DNA of 64,000 nucleotides from Lachnospiraceae bacterium (GCA_022796795.1 JAAWJI010000011.1:27880-91879), one strand, 5' to 3'; shown: positions 1 through 10,266, counted from the first letter of the stretch. Translations and numbers: made by a program. Notes: a model not told the origin generated them from the sequence alone.

Positions 1-362
1 AGCCGCACGGTCACATCCGGATACAGGTGCATAAAGAGTTCCAGGGCTTTAGGAATCATAAGGGAACAGCGAACAGGCGGCACGCCGATGACAAAGGTGC
101 TGCTTTTCTGTTTGAGAGACGCAAGCTTAGACCGAAGCGCCAGTTCCTGGGTCTGGATCTTTTTCATATCCTCAATATAGATTACGCCAGCCTCTGTCAC
201 TTGAATGGGCTGGACGCTTCGGTCAAACAGCTTGATCTCCAGGTCACGTTCCAAGCGATTAATATAGTTTGTAAGGGTTGGCTGGCTGATAAACAGCCGC
301 GCCGCCGCCCGTGTCAGATTTCGTTCCTCTGCCAGGGTCAGTACATATTCCAGCTTATCCAC
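1..362 (-). CDS. LysR-family transcriptional regulator, N-terminal part (truncated by window edge)
   Basis: Minus-strand translation from GTG at 362: VDKLEYVLTLAEERNLTRAAARLFISQPTLTNYINRLERDLEIKLFDRSVQPIQVTEAG..., a typical LysR HTH; RBS-like GAAGGGAAGGA upstream. Confidence 0.88.
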   Translation of the reverse strand, partial: MDKLEYVLTLAEERNLTRAAARLFISQPTLTNYINRLERDLEIKLFDRSVQPIQVTEAGVIYIEDMKKIQTQELALRSKLASLKQKSSTFVIGVPPVRCSLMIPKALELFMHLYPDVTVR

Positions 363-437
363 AATGGTTCCTTCCCTTCTTTCTTCATAGAGCTCCAGAT
401 AGCTGGATGACTCTGATCCCAGTGTTAGGCGTTGCCT

Positions 438-1730
438 TTACAAGATCGGAAATACGGTCATGATCCACCCAACGGATACCACACAGCAGATCAGGGCCAA
501 CAGAGCGGACTGCTTAAACATGCATTTCTGATCATACCCGCCGTAGTTCATAATATAGGGAACCGCAGGAGTAGCCATGGGCGTCATAAATGCCGAGAGG
601 CAGGCGGCCTGTACCAGAATCATCAGCCCCACCGGATTGCCGCCTATGGACGCGCAGGTGGCTATGGCAATGGGATGGAAAATCATCATGGTTCCGCGAT
701 TCTGCATGACCTGTGTCATGATAAAGGGAATCAGGAAGAAAATCAAGCCTACAATATAAGAATTTCCATTGACCGCATGAACCATGGCAGCCATACCGTT
801 TCCGATGAGCTCCCCTGCACCGGTGGCGCTGAGGGCGCCGGACATGGCCAGAGCTCCCACGATGAGAAGCAGCATACTCATGGGAATGGCCGCGGTAGCT
901 TCCCGGGGCTTTAATACGCCGAACAGGACCATGAGAATGGCTCCAATGACGGTGATTTCCCAGTTTTGCAGTCCCAGGCGGGATGCGAACATGAGAGCCA
1001 GGGCATCTGCAAAGAAAATAACCACGCCTGCATATTCCTGAAGGGGCTTCAGCGAAGCCTTTGCGGCAGCGCTTTTGACTGCCTCCACGGGCTTAACAAC
1101 AGGCTCATCCGGTGTAGTCCGGGTGCAGAAAAAGGCACAGTAGAGCACACAGATAATCAGAAGCGGCAGGCGTGCTTTCATGGAATCTGTCAGCGCTACG
1201 GTAAAATCCATGTATCCATAGCTTTCCAGATATCCGTTTAATTCGGCTGCCACGGTAGCGCCGGCTCCAACAGGCAGTGTGCCGCAGGTAACGATGGCGC
1301 TGACTCCCAGAGGAAACATAACCTTGCTGGGCTTAATGTTCATGCTCTCTGCGGATGCCGCCAGCATGGGAGCCACAATACCAAACACGACTACCGGGCT
1401 TTGAATAAACTGGCTTAACAGCATAGCGATGGCGCAATAGCCCAGCATCATCTTGTTTAGATTTCCCTTGGCAATTCCCGAAATACCGTCTGCAATTTTC
1501 GTGCAGAATGAGGTTTGGTTAAAGCCTGCCGCCACAATACACATGCCGGCAATCATAATGACATTGGCATTGGAAAAATAAGTAAGCGCACTGGCTGCAT
1601 CCAGACATCCTGTGAGAGTCAGGGCCAGCAGAGAGGTAATGGCTACGGTAGCCAGACTGTACAGCCCGCTACAGTACCCGATGACGGTCAATCCGAAGAT
1701 GACCAGACAGATAATCAACTGCGTATTCAT
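438..1730 (-). CDS. SLC13/DASS-type anion permease
   Basis: 430-aa hydrophobic ORF with multiple TM segments; SNANVIMIAGMCIVAAGF and MTPMATPAVPYIMNYGGY resemble SLC13/CitT-like permeases. Confidence 0.75.
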   Translation of the reverse strand: MNTQLIICLVIFGLTVIGYCSGLYSLATVAITSLLALTLTGCLDAASALTYFSNANVIMIAGMCIVAAGFNQTSFCTKIADGISGIAKGNLNKMMLGYCAIAMLLSQFIQSPVVVFGIVAPMLAASAESMNIKPSKVMFPLGVSAIVTCGTLPVGAGATVAAELNGYLESYGYMDFTVALTDSMKARLPLLIICVLYCAFFCTRTTPDEPVVKPVEAVKSAAAKASLKPLQEYAGVVIFFADALALMFASRLGLQNWEITVIGAILMVLFGVLKPREATAAIPMSMLLLIVGALAMSGALSATGAGELIGNGMAAMVHAVNGNSYIVGLIFFLIPFIMTQVMQNRGTMMIFHPIAIATCASIGGNPVGLMILVQAACLSAFMTPMATPAVPYIMNYGGYDQKCMFKQSALLALICCVVSVGWIMTVFPIL

Positions 1731-1811
1731 ATGGTAAATCCCCCTTTTGTAAAAAATAAGTTGTATACCGTCCGCGCAGCAGGCGCTTATTGCCTAAGGC
1801 CCACGGGGACG

Positions 1812-2933
1812 CTATTTATATTCATTGTAATCCAGGCTCCATTTCCATTCATGGTAGGGCGCTGTCTCCAGGATATCCTCCCGAAGCTCCACGCCAAGTC
1901 CAGGTCCCTCCGGGAGCAGCATATACCCGTTCTCAATGACAAAGGGCGTTTGGATCTCCTGCTGGATTTTCTCCCACTCCGGATCCGGGGCAGGACACAT
2001 TTCCATGACCTCAAAATTGGGAATGGATGCCGCCAGATGCAGACTGGCAGCCGTATTGATGCTTCCTGTGGCAATATGCGGGATCACATTTACATAGTGG
2101 CTCTCTGCAATAGCCGCCGCCTTTTTGCAGCCGGTGATTCCTCCCATAATGCACACATCCGGCCGCAGGAAGCTAACATTGTCCTCCCGCAACAGCATAT
2201 CTACATCCTGGATACAGAAGCTGCGCTCCCCTACGCCGATGGGTGCCTCCGCCTTCCTACACACTGCCTGGAGAGTCTGATAATTCTCATAGTTGATGGG
2301 ATCCTCAAAAAAGAGCAGATGGCAGTCGGCTGTGCGCTTCATGAGATCCACGCTTTCATGGGGCTGTAAAGACCGGTGGATCTCACAGCCAATATCCAGA
2401 TCCAGCCCCACGGCTTCCCGGACCGCATGAATCATACGGCTCATGGCATCCTGGCGTTTGGCATAGGAGCCGTTTGCTTCCTGGATGTTTGTGGGATTGA
2501 GACGGATGCAGGTATAACCCTCCGCTTTTAGTTTTAAGGCGCTTTCTACGCTCTGTTCTATGTTTTTTCCCCGTACCACGCCCCACAGACGGATCTTATC
2601 CCGGACCGCACCGCCCAGCATCTGATAAATGGGTGCGTTGAAATACTTTCCTTTAATGTCCCAGAGCGCAATGTCAATGGCGCTGATGGCGCCGCAGACC
2701 GAGGTTCCACCGAATTTAAACCGGCTGTACAGCTCGCTGTCCAGATACTCGATTCGCAGAGGATCCTGTCCCAGCAGGGGCTCCTCCATCCTGTGAACGG
2801 CTCCCGCCATAGATTCCCGGAATCCCCAATTTCCGCCTTCCCCCACGCCAACAATTCCTTCATCGGTATAAACCTTCACAAACATTCTCCGCCATCCGGT
2901 CATAATGGGTTCTACTTTAGTAATCTTCATACA
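1812..2933 (-). CDS. Mandelate racemase/muconate lactonizing enzyme family (enolase superfamily; galactonate dehydratase-like)
   Basis: MKITKVEPIMTGWRRMFVKVYTDEGIVGVGEGG..., SAIDIALWDIKGKYFNAPIYQMLGG, CEIHRSLQPHESVDL, FFEDP, IATGSINTAASLHLAASIPNFEVMEM. Confidence 0.88.
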   Translation of the reverse strand, partial: CMKITKVEPIMTGWRRMFVKVYTDEGIVGVGEGGNWGFRESMAGAVHRMEEPLLGQDPLRIEYLDSELYSRFKFGGTSVCGAISAIDIALWDIKGKYFNAPIYQMLGGAVRDKIRLWGVVRGKNIEQSVESALKLKAEGYTCIRLNPTNIQEANGSYAKRQDAMSRMIHAVREAVGLDLDIGCEIHRSLQPHESVDLMKRTADCHLLFFEDPINYENYQTLQAVCRKAEAPIGVGERSFCIQDVDMLLREDNVSFLRPDVCIMGGITGCKKAAAIAESHYVNVIPHIATGSINTAASLHLAASIPNFEVMEMCPAPDPEWEKIQQEIQTPFVIENGYMLLPEGPGLGVELREDILETAPYHEWKWSLDYNEYK

Positions 2934-3033
2934 GCACCTCCTGTTTTGCACTTCGCCAAAGTGTTTTCTATGTTTTTATTATAATCTGTACATTTTGACG
3001 AAGTCCAATAATGGATTCCCATGATTCCATAGC

Positions 3034-3773
3034 CTACAGGCTATCAATCACACCGATCCCATCCCGAATCTTTATTTCCGTGTGGTAAAGCTTACTCAAA
3101 TCCTGCAGGTGCCGCAGGAAGATTTCTGAAATTTCATTCCGTTTACAGACAGGATATCCTCCGGCAGGGGAGTCACATAGCCCAGCTTCACGCCGTAATC
3201 CGCATAGGCGTTCATGTTTGTCTCCTGCACCAGGCTTTTCAGTGTGGAAAAATAGTCCTGGGTCACATGGTAGACGGTATCCACCCGCAGGCCGTTTACT
3301 CCCGGGCGGCCGCACATCTGGGGACTTTGCTCCCCTGCCAGGTCAGAATCATGAAAATCCGAGGTAACGCCAATAAGGGCTACCCGGCAGCTGCCCGTGT
3401 CCAGATAGGCGGCCCGGGAGGCTTCCGTGAGATTTTTTCCGGTTCCCGCAAATATCATGGCCCGGTCTTTTAGATGCCGGGCAGTAGCCAACAGGCCTCC
3501 ATGGCAGAAATCGCAGGCATGGTTGTTGGCGGTATTATACAGGTTAAAGCCCATTCCCCTTAAGTCGTCCAGGAACACAGGATCCGTCATGGCCCAGGTG
3601 CCGCCGCTAAAGGCCGACGGATATCCCTCCTCCTCATGACAGGTAACTTCCAGGTTGTTGAAGCTTACATCGTGGGAGAGGATCAGCTGCTGAAGCTCTT
3701 TCCCCCCAGGGTACTCTGCCGGGATTCTTCTGGTGGCAAAAGAATCCCCGGAGGCTATGAATGTTGTTTTCAT
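3034..3773 (-). pseudogene. CapA-family (poly-gamma-glutamate biosynthesis-like metallophosphatase) gene with internal deletion/frameshift
   Basis: N-terminal CapA-like sequence (FIASGDSFATRRIP...FNNLEVT...NTANNHACDFCHGGLLATARHL...) runs to VNGMKFQ, then the normal C-terminal tail (RHLQDLSKLYHTEIKIRDGIGVIDSL) follows at once in another frame. Confidence 0.72.
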
Positions 3774-3779
3774 GGAAAT

Positions 3780-5087
3780 TTATCCCTCCTTCTTTCCCAG
3801 CAAATCCCACACGACGCCTGCGTAATAGGCGGCGCCCAGAGACAGGGCGTGCTCATCAAAATCAAACTGCCGGCTGTGGAAAGCCGAAGCGCAGGGAATT
3901 TGAATCCCCGTAAAGCAGGCCTGACCGCCCTTTTCGATAACCCGTTGGGTCATATAGGCAAAATCCTCGCTGCCGCCCATGTCTTTGGGATCGCCGGTTT
4001 CCAGGTGCAGCTTTTCCTCACAGACCTTGCGCAGCCGCTCCACCAGAGCAGGCGTACAGGCCATGGCGGCAGCCCCGCCCATACGGGTTACCTCCAGGGT
4101 GCAGCCGTGCATGGCAGCCGCGCTTTCCAGAATCTGTATGGTATACTGCTCCATATACGTATTGATGGCAGTGGTTTCCCCCCGCACTTCAATCTCAAGC
4201 TTCGCCTGGTCGCAGATAACGTTTCTGCCGCTGCCGGCGTGCAGGGTTCCCACATTCACCCGGCTGCTTCCCTCCCCGTGCCGGGGAATGGCGTGGAGAT
4301 TCAAGGCCGCAGTGGCTGCTGCCAGCAGCGCGTTTTGGCCTTCCTGGGGATAAAGGCCAGCATGGGCGGATTTTCCTTTGAAATAGGCGTCCAGCTTGCT
4401 GGTGGCCAGGGTTCCCGAAAGACCAGGACAGATCTGAAAGCCGCCGTCAGAGGATTCCGCCAGATGACTGGCCAGAACATAGTCCACATCATCCAGATGA
4501 CCGTTTTCCACAATGGACCGGGCGCCCCGGACGCCCTCTTCCGCAGGCTGGAAAATAATTTTAACGGTTCCTGCAAGCTGATCCCGCACAGAGGCCAGAA
4601 GCTCTGCCGCGCCAAGGCCGATAGTAATATGGCCGTCATGGCCGCATGCATGCATAACGCCCTCTGTAAGGGATCTAAAGTCCTCCCGGACCGGCTTGTG
4701 GGTTTCCTCCCCACACTCAAATACGCCCAGAGCGTCCATGTCAAAGCGCAGGGCTATTACAGGCCCTTCCCCGCAGTGCAGGATTCCAATGACGCCCGTA
4801 TGGCCTCCGGCTGTTTGGGGAAGGAATTCCGGGCAAGCCCCGTGTTCCAGGGCCCATGCATAGTGTTCCTCCATGACTTCCTTTGGCGGAAGCCCCATGC
4901 GCGCCTCCTCCTTGCAGACTTTTGTTCCTGTAAGCACTTCATACCCCAGATCTTTGAGCCGTCTTGCAATCAAAGATGAAGTTCGCATTTCCAGCCATCC
5001 GGTTTCCGCATATTTGTGCAGATCTCTCCGGCAGTGAACCAGCTGTTCCTGCAGATTCTTCGCTTCTTTTACCAGTTTCTGATACAT
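3780..5087 (-). CDS. M20-family amidohydrolase, AbgA (aminobenzoyl-glutamate hydrolase subunit A)-like
   Basis: RRDLHKYAETGWLEMRTS, RFDMDAL, HACGHDGHITIGLGAAELL, FQPAEEGVRGA; AbgA-like insert (MGLPPKEVMEEHYAWALEHG). Confidence 0.88.
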   Translation of the reverse strand: MYQKLVKEAKNLQEQLVHCRRDLHKYAETGWLEMRTSSLIARRLKDLGYEVLTGTKVCKEEARMGLPPKEVMEEHYAWALEHGACPEFLPQTAGGHTGVIGILHCGEGPVIALRFDMDALGVFECGEETHKPVREDFRSLTEGVMHACGHDGHITIGLGAAELLASVRDQLAGTVKIIFQPAEEGVRGARSIVENGHLDDVDYVLASHLAESSDGGFQICPGLSGTLATSKLDAYFKGKSAHAGLYPQEGQNALLAAATAALNLHAIPRHGEGSSRVNVGTLHAGSGRNVICDQAKLEIEVRGETTAINTYMEQYTIQILESAAAMHGCTLEVTRMGGAAAMACTPALVERLRKVCEEKLHLETGDPKDMGGSEDFAYMTQRVIEKGGQACFTGIQIPCASAFHSRQFDFDEHALSLGAAYYAGVVWDLLGKKEG

Positions 5088-5257
5088 TGTTTCTCCTTTC
5101 TTTGCCTGCTGGGATTCCCAATAAAATAATTTCAGCCTTGTTTTATGTATTTTGACGCTGATCCGAACTCTTTCACATCCGGTTTTTGTTGTTTATACCG
5201 AAAGGACCCGGAGATATCAAAATTTTTTGGGGAAATATTTCGGAATCATCATAACAC

Positions 5258-5286
5258 TTGACACAAAAATGGGGGAAATATATAAT
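5258..5286 (+). promoter_or_regulatory. Consensus sigma-A promoter upstream of lysR
   Basis: TTGACA (5258-5263), 17-nt spacer, TATAAT (5281-5286). Confidence 0.8.
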
Positions 5287-5338
5287 TTTTATAGAAATCC
5301 TGTCTTTTTTTATATAAGGGTCTGCCTGCTGTCTTTCC

Positions 5339-5412
5339 AGAAGAGACACGAGAAGAAGAGACACAAGAAGCAGAAGAGACACGAGAGGCAGAAGAGACAC
5401 AAGAGACAAAAA
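5339..5412 (+). repeat. Degenerate purine-rich tandem repeat (core AGAAGAGACACRAG) in the lysR leader
   Basis: Four consecutive copies of (A/G)GAAGAGACAC(A/G)AG with 3-6 nt spacers, plus a fifth partial. Confidence 0.8.
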
Positions 5413-5473
5413 AGCGGAAACAGGATAGAAGGAACAAAATTTTTTAAATAGAAAAGCAGAAATGAGGGAGTGC

Positions 5474-6388
5474 ATGAAACTTGAACAGATCGCCCAGGTA
5501 ATCGCCGTGGCAAACACAGGGTCCTTTACCAAGGCTGCCCAGCAGCTATATCTTTCCCAGCCCAATTTGAGCCAGTCCATCAAACAGCTGGAGGAAGAGA
5601 TCGGCAACAATATTTTTGAACGGGCGCCTTCCGGAGTCACGGTTACGCCCTTTGGCAGGGAATACCTGGATCATCTGTATTCCCTTCAGAAGGAGCTGGA
5701 TTCCCTGGACAGTTTTTGCCAGCACCATTCCCAGGAGATCCGCCTGTCCCTGAGCATTGCCGTCACCAAATGCATCTGGATCAACGAGCATTTTTCCAAG
5801 GTTATCGCCGCCAGTTCAGATCATAACCTCCATTTCTCCCTGTATAATACGGAAGATTTGGACACGGCTCTGGATCTGGTGCGAAGCTCTGCCTGTGATC
5901 TGGCTGTCATCAACCTGTTCAGCATCGAACGGCGGGAGGAGATCAGAAGGTGTGTGAACAGCGGCCTGGAATATCATCGGTTCTTTTCTTTCCCGCTTCA
6001 TATCATGATCGGGGAAAAGAATCCTTTGTATCACCAGGAGGCCCCCATTACCCTGGAGGATATGCTTGCCTATCCCTATGTCAGCTATGGATCTCACCGG
6101 GAGCTTACCAGTTCCCGGCTCCTGCGAAGCTTGGGGATTTCCCAGCATCTGCAAAGCACCATCTGTGTCAATACCAACAGCGCCTTGTATAACGTGGTTG
6201 CCAATACCCAGGCGTTTACCCTTTCCGCAAACGCCTTTGCCTACACGGCCCAACCGGGAATACGGGCCATTCCCCTGTCCGACCTGCCCTATTTTATTGA
6301 ATATGGCTGGGTGAAACAACAGCGCATGGCTCTCTCGTCTGTTGCAGAGGATTTTATTCAATCCATTTTAGATATCCCGGTCAGATAA
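5474..6388 (+). CDS. LysR-family transcriptional regulator
   Basis: MKLEQIAQVIAVANTGSFTKAAQQLYLSQPNLSQSIKQLEEEIGNNIFERAPSGVTVTPFG; full-length LysR. Confidence 0.93.
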   Translation: MKLEQIAQVIAVANTGSFTKAAQQLYLSQPNLSQSIKQLEEEIGNNIFERAPSGVTVTPFGREYLDHLYSLQKELDSLDSFCQHHSQEIRLSLSIAVTKCIWINEHFSKVIAASSDHNLHFSLYNTEDLDTALDLVRSSACDLAVINLFSIERREEIRRCVNSGLEYHRFFSFPLHIMIGEKNPLYHQEAPITLEDMLAYPYVSYGSHRELTSSRLLRSLGISQHLQSTICVNTNSALYNVVANTQAFTLSANAFAYTAQPGIRAIPLSDLPYFIEYGWVKQQRMALSSVAEDFIQSILDIPVR

Positions 6389-7343
6389 GGGAATTCGGGG
6401 ATTTAGCGGGACTGGCGGCTATGCGGAGAAATTCTTCCATGGCACGGCTCAGATAGCGCCCCTTTTTCCAGTAAAAATAAATGTTGCGCATGCTTATTTC
6501 CCCCTCAAGCTTATAATAGACCACCCCTGGGTTTGGAGGCGTCCTGCAGATCAGGGTACTGCTCACAAAGGAGATTCCCATGCCGGAGCAGGTAATGTTG
6601 TAGGCGGTCATTTGCTGATCCAGTTCAAAGATGGTTCTGGGCAAAAAGCCGCGGGACTGACACAGACGGACAGCTCTCTTTCGGGTATCGTTTTCCGGCT
6701 TCAGCATGATAAAGGGCTCCTGAGAAAATTCTTCCAGGGGAACGGCGGCTATTTGGTCCTCTAGGAAGGAGCCGTCGTAGATGGTTTCCAGTTTCAGCTG
6801 GTACGCCCCCATTCTCTGATTTACGGCAAAGCTTTCCGGTACTGCCAGAAGAAGAGACTCCTCCTGAAACTTTGCATGCTCAAAGAGCCCGGGATCCGGA
6901 ACATGATTATCAATCACCAGGTTCACGCTGCCCTGCTGCAGAAGCTCCTCCAGCCGGGCTGTGCTCTCCTCCACCAGGGTCAGCTTTACCAGGGGAAAAC
7001 ACCTGGAAAATTCTCCCATCAGGGACGGGAGAACCAGGGAGGAAAACAGGCTGCTTCCGCCCAGAATCAGGCTTCCTGTTTTCAGATCTCCCCAGTCATT
7101 TACGAAATTGGAAAATTCATGCTCCACAGACATGATCTGCTCCACTGCCCGTATGTAGCGCGCTCCGCACTCTGTGAGCCCCAGAGGTTTTGTGCTGCGG
7201 TCAAAGAGGGGATATCCGATCTGCTGCTCAATGCGCTTCACTGTGGCGCTGAGAGAGGGCTGGGAGATAAACAGATTTTGGGCCGCCTTTATAAAGCTGC
7301 GCTCCCTGTATACTTCATAGACGTATTCCTTTCCCTGAAACAT
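6381..7343 (-). CDS. LysR-family transcriptional regulator
   Basis: EVYRERSFIKAAQNLFISQPSLSATVKRIEQQIGYPLFDRSTKPLGLTECG; convergent with and slightly overlapping the preceding lysR. Confidence 0.93.
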   Translation of the reverse strand: MFQGKEYVYEVYRERSFIKAAQNLFISQPSLSATVKRIEQQIGYPLFDRSTKPLGLTECGARYIRAVEQIMSVEHEFSNFVNDWGDLKTGSLILGGSSLFSSLVLPSLMGEFSRCFPLVKLTLVEESTARLEELLQQGSVNLVIDNHVPDPGLFEHAKFQEESLLLAVPESFAVNQRMGAYQLKLETIYDGSFLEDQIAAVPLEEFSQEPFIMLKPENDTRKRAVRLCQSRGFLPRTIFELDQQMTAYNITCSGMGISFVSSTLICRTPPNPGVVYYKLEGEISMRNIYFYWKKGRYLSRAMEEFLRIAASPAKSPNSLI

Positions 7344-7472
7344 AAGCAGTCTCCTTACTATAATTTTAAATTTATAGAAATTATAAGAATATATGTATTT
7401 GATTATAGTTTACGCTTTTTTTATAATAGCTGCAACAACCAAATTTGAGAATTTAATCAGGAGGGATTTCAC

Positions 7473-8909
7473 ATGAGCCAGACAGAAAACCAGGGCTATC
7501 GACTGGAAAAAGATTCCATTGGATCCAAGGAGGTACCGGAGCAGGTCTATTACGGCATTCAGTCTCTGCGGGCTTCGGAAAACTTTCATATCACAGGGCT
7601 GGGACTGCACCCGGAGATCATTATCAGCATGGCCTACATAAAAAAGGCGGCGGCCATTACCAACTGTGAGACAGGTATTCTGAAGAAGAAAAAAGCAGAA
7701 GCCATTGTGCGGGCCTGCGACGAGATCGTGGCCGGTAAATTACATGAGCATTTTATCGTGGACCCCATTCAGGGCGGGGCGGGAACCTCTCTGAATATGA
7801 ATGCCAATGAAGTCATCGCCAACCGGGCTATCGAGCTTCTGGGAGGAAAAAAAGGAGACTATACCCTGATCAATCCTAACGACCATGTAAACTGCGGCCA
7901 GTCCACCAATGATGTGATTCCCACTGCCGGAAAAATGACCTCTCTGCGGCTGTTGTACCACTTAAAGAAGGAGCTGCAGCGGCTTCACAAGGCGCTGACG
8001 GAAAAGGCAACGGAATTTGATTCCGTGATCAAGATGGGACGCACCCAGATGCAGGACGCAGTGCCCATTCGCCTGGGACAGGAATTCCACGCCTATGCCA
8101 ACGCCATCCAGCGGGACATTTACCGCATGGATAAGGCTATGGATGAAATGCGCACCCTGAATATGGGCGGCACCGCCATTGGAACCGGCATCAATGCGGA
8201 CGAGATTTATCTGGAACGGATTGTGCCCAACCTGTCCGAGGTCTCTGATATGGAATTTATTCAGGCCTTTGACCTGATTGACGCCACCCAGAATCTGGAC
8301 CCCTTTGTGGCTGTGTCCGGCGCCGTGAAGGCATGTGCCGTGACTCTGTCCAAAATGGCCAACGATCTGCGCCTCATGTCCTCCGGCCCCCGTACAGGCT
8401 TTGGCGAGATCAACCTTCCTCCCAAGCAGAACGGCTCCTCCATTATGCCGGGAAAGGTAAACCCGGTGATTCCTGAGGTGGTGAACCAGGTGGCCTTTTA
8501 TGTGATTGGAAACGATATGACCATCACCATGGCCGCGGAGGCCGGACAGCTGGAGCTCAATGCCTTTGAGCCTATTATCTTTTACTGCATGTTCCAGTCC
8601 ATTGATATGCTGTCCTATGCAGTGCAGACCTTTGTGGACAACTGTGTCAGCGGTATCACGGCCAATGAGGAGCGCTGCCGCAATCTGGTGGAAAACAGCA
8701 TTGGAATTATCACGGCCATTTCTCCCCATGTGGGCTATCAGGTGGCTGCGGATGTGGCGAAAAAAGCCCTTCAGACAGGAGAATCCGTGCGGAACCTGAT
8801 TCTGAAAGAGGGACTTTTGAAGGAGGAGGAGCTGGATCTGATCCTGGATCCGGTTCAGATGACAGAGCCGGGAATATCAGGGAAAGAGCTGTTGATGAAA
8901 AAGGCTTAG
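7473..8909 (+). CDS. aspA: Aspartate ammonia-lyase
   Basis: YRLEKDSIGSKEVPEQVYYGIQSLRA; fumarase/aspartase signature GSSIMPGKVNP; RBS AGGAGGG. Confidence 0.92.
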   Translation: MSQTENQGYRLEKDSIGSKEVPEQVYYGIQSLRASENFHITGLGLHPEIIISMAYIKKAAAITNCETGILKKKKAEAIVRACDEIVAGKLHEHFIVDPIQGGAGTSLNMNANEVIANRAIELLGGKKGDYTLINPNDHVNCGQSTNDVIPTAGKMTSLRLLYHLKKELQRLHKALTEKATEFDSVIKMGRTQMQDAVPIRLGQEFHAYANAIQRDIYRMDKAMDEMRTLNMGGTAIGTGINADEIYLERIVPNLSEVSDMEFIQAFDLIDATQNLDPFVAVSGAVKACAVTLSKMANDLRLMSSGPRTGFGEINLPPKQNGSSIMPGKVNPVIPEVVNQVAFYVIGNDMTITMAAEAGQLELNAFEPIIFYCMFQSIDMLSYAVQTFVDNCVSGITANEERCRNLVENSIGIITAISPHVGYQVAADVAKKALQTGESVRNLILKEGLLKEEELDLILDPVQMTEPGISGKELLMKKA

Positions 8910-9083
8910 TTACTTTTCACACCCACGCCAATCACTCCGCTGATTGGCGTGGAGCAAATACAGTTATGGGGCCGAAGGGACTGCCCTTCGCCGAAGGCGA
9001 CTTTAAATGGGCAGTCCCTGTTACAATTCGCACCTTTATCAAATAAAAGCTTTTCAAAAACTGGCGTGGGTGTGAATTGTAAC
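8910..9083. repeat. Nested palindromic intergenic element (MITE/REP-like)
   Basis: Outer arms 8910-8930 / 9062-9082 (19 of 21 matching); inner perfect 12-bp hairpin 8923-8934/8941-8952; 11-bp perfect hairpin 8976-8986/9009-9019; 15-bp arms 9020-9034/9069-9083 (14 of 15). Confidence 0.8.
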
Positions 9084-9237
9084 AAAGCTTAGAAAGGCCT
9101 TGCCTCAGCCGCAATTTTTGCGTTGCAGAATAGAGGGAATTGCGCTATAATGGTGGACAGGATTTATCTGGACACAGGGAAATTTCCATGCCAGATAGAG
9201 AAGACTGGAAGCCGTCAGGAGCGGCGGATTGGAGGCT

Positions 9238-10266
9238 ATGATGGAAAAGAAGAATATTGACTGGAGCAATCTTGGTTTTGGCTACATAGCTACAGAGCAG
9301 AGATTTGTTTCCAATTACAAGAACGGAGCCTGGGAGGAAGGCGGTCTCACCACAGACAGCATGGTGACCATTAGCGAGTGCGCGGGAGTGCTGCAGTATG
9401 CGCAGACAATTTTTGAGGGCCTGAAGGCTTATACTACAGAGGATGGACGCATTGTGACCTTCCGCCCGGACCTCAATGCAGAGCGCATGGAGCAGTCTGC
9501 CAGGCGGCTGGAGATGCCGGTGTTTCCCAAGGAGCGTTTTATTGAGGCTGTTAGACAGGTGGTGAAGGCTAATGCCGCCTATGTGCCTCCCTATGGAACC
9601 GGAGCGACCCTGTATATCCGGCCCTATATGTTCGGCAGCAATCCGGTGATCGGCGTGAAGCCTGCAGATGAGTATCAGTTCCGTGTTTTTGTAACTCCGG
9701 TTGGACCTTATTTTAAGGGCGGCGTAAAGCCTCTTACCATCCGGGTCTCTGACTTTGACCGGGCGGCGCCTCATGGAACGGGCCATATTAAGGCCGGATT
9801 AAACTATGCCATGAGCCTTCATGCCATTGTGACAGCTCATGAGGACGGATACGATGAAAATATGTATCTGGATGCGGCTACCCGCACCTATGTGGAGGAG
9901 ACAGGAGGAGCAAACTTCCTGTTTGTGACTAGGGACAATAAGGTGGTAACGCCCAAGTCCTCCAGTATTCTGCCGTCTATCACCCGGCGCTCTCTGGTGT
10001 ATGTGGCCAAGGAGTATTTAGGCCTGGAGGTAGAGGAGCGGGAGATTCCTGTGAGCGAGCTTGGAGAATTTGCAGAGTGCGGCCTGTGCGGCACGGCAGC
10101 TGTGATCTCTCCTGTGGGAAAGATCGTGGATCACGGCCGGGAGATCTGTCTGCCCAGCGGTATGGAGCACATGGGACCTGTTACCCAGAAGCTTTACGAT
10201 ACCCTGACCGGCATCCAGATGGGACGCCTGAAGGCTCCGGAGGGCTGGATCTACCAGATTGGGTAA
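9238..10266 (+). CDS. ilvE: Branched-chain amino acid aminotransferase
   Basis: FEGLKAYTTEDGRIVTFRPDLNAERM, YIRPYMFG, GLNYAMSLHA, CGTAAVISPVGKI; fold-type IV class II BCAT; GGAGG before the ATG. Confidence 0.92.
   Translation: MMEKKNIDWSNLGFGYIATEQRFVSNYKNGAWEEGGLTTDSMVTISECAGVLQYAQTIFEGLKAYTTEDGRIVTFRPDLNAERMEQSARRLEMPVFPKERFIEAVRQVVKANAAYVPPYGTGATLYIRPYMFGSNPVIGVKPADEYQFRVFVTPVGPYFKGGVKPLTIRVSDFDRAAPHGTGHIKAGLNYAMSLHAIVTAHEDGYDENMYLDAATRTYVEETGGANFLFVTRDNKVVTPKSSSILPSITRRSLVYVAKEYLGLEVEEREIPVSELGEFAECGLCGTAAVISPVGKIVDHGREICLPSGMEHMGPVTQKLYDTLTGIQMGRLKAPEGWIYQIG

Noticed and set aside
3636-4979. 447-aa plus-strand ORF
   Set aside because: Antisense to the AbgA-like gene, which has clear M20 motifs
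5173-5640. 155-aa minus-strand Leu/Ser/Val-rich ORF
   Set aside because: Antisense to the lysR leader tandem repeat and the start of lysR; composition artefact
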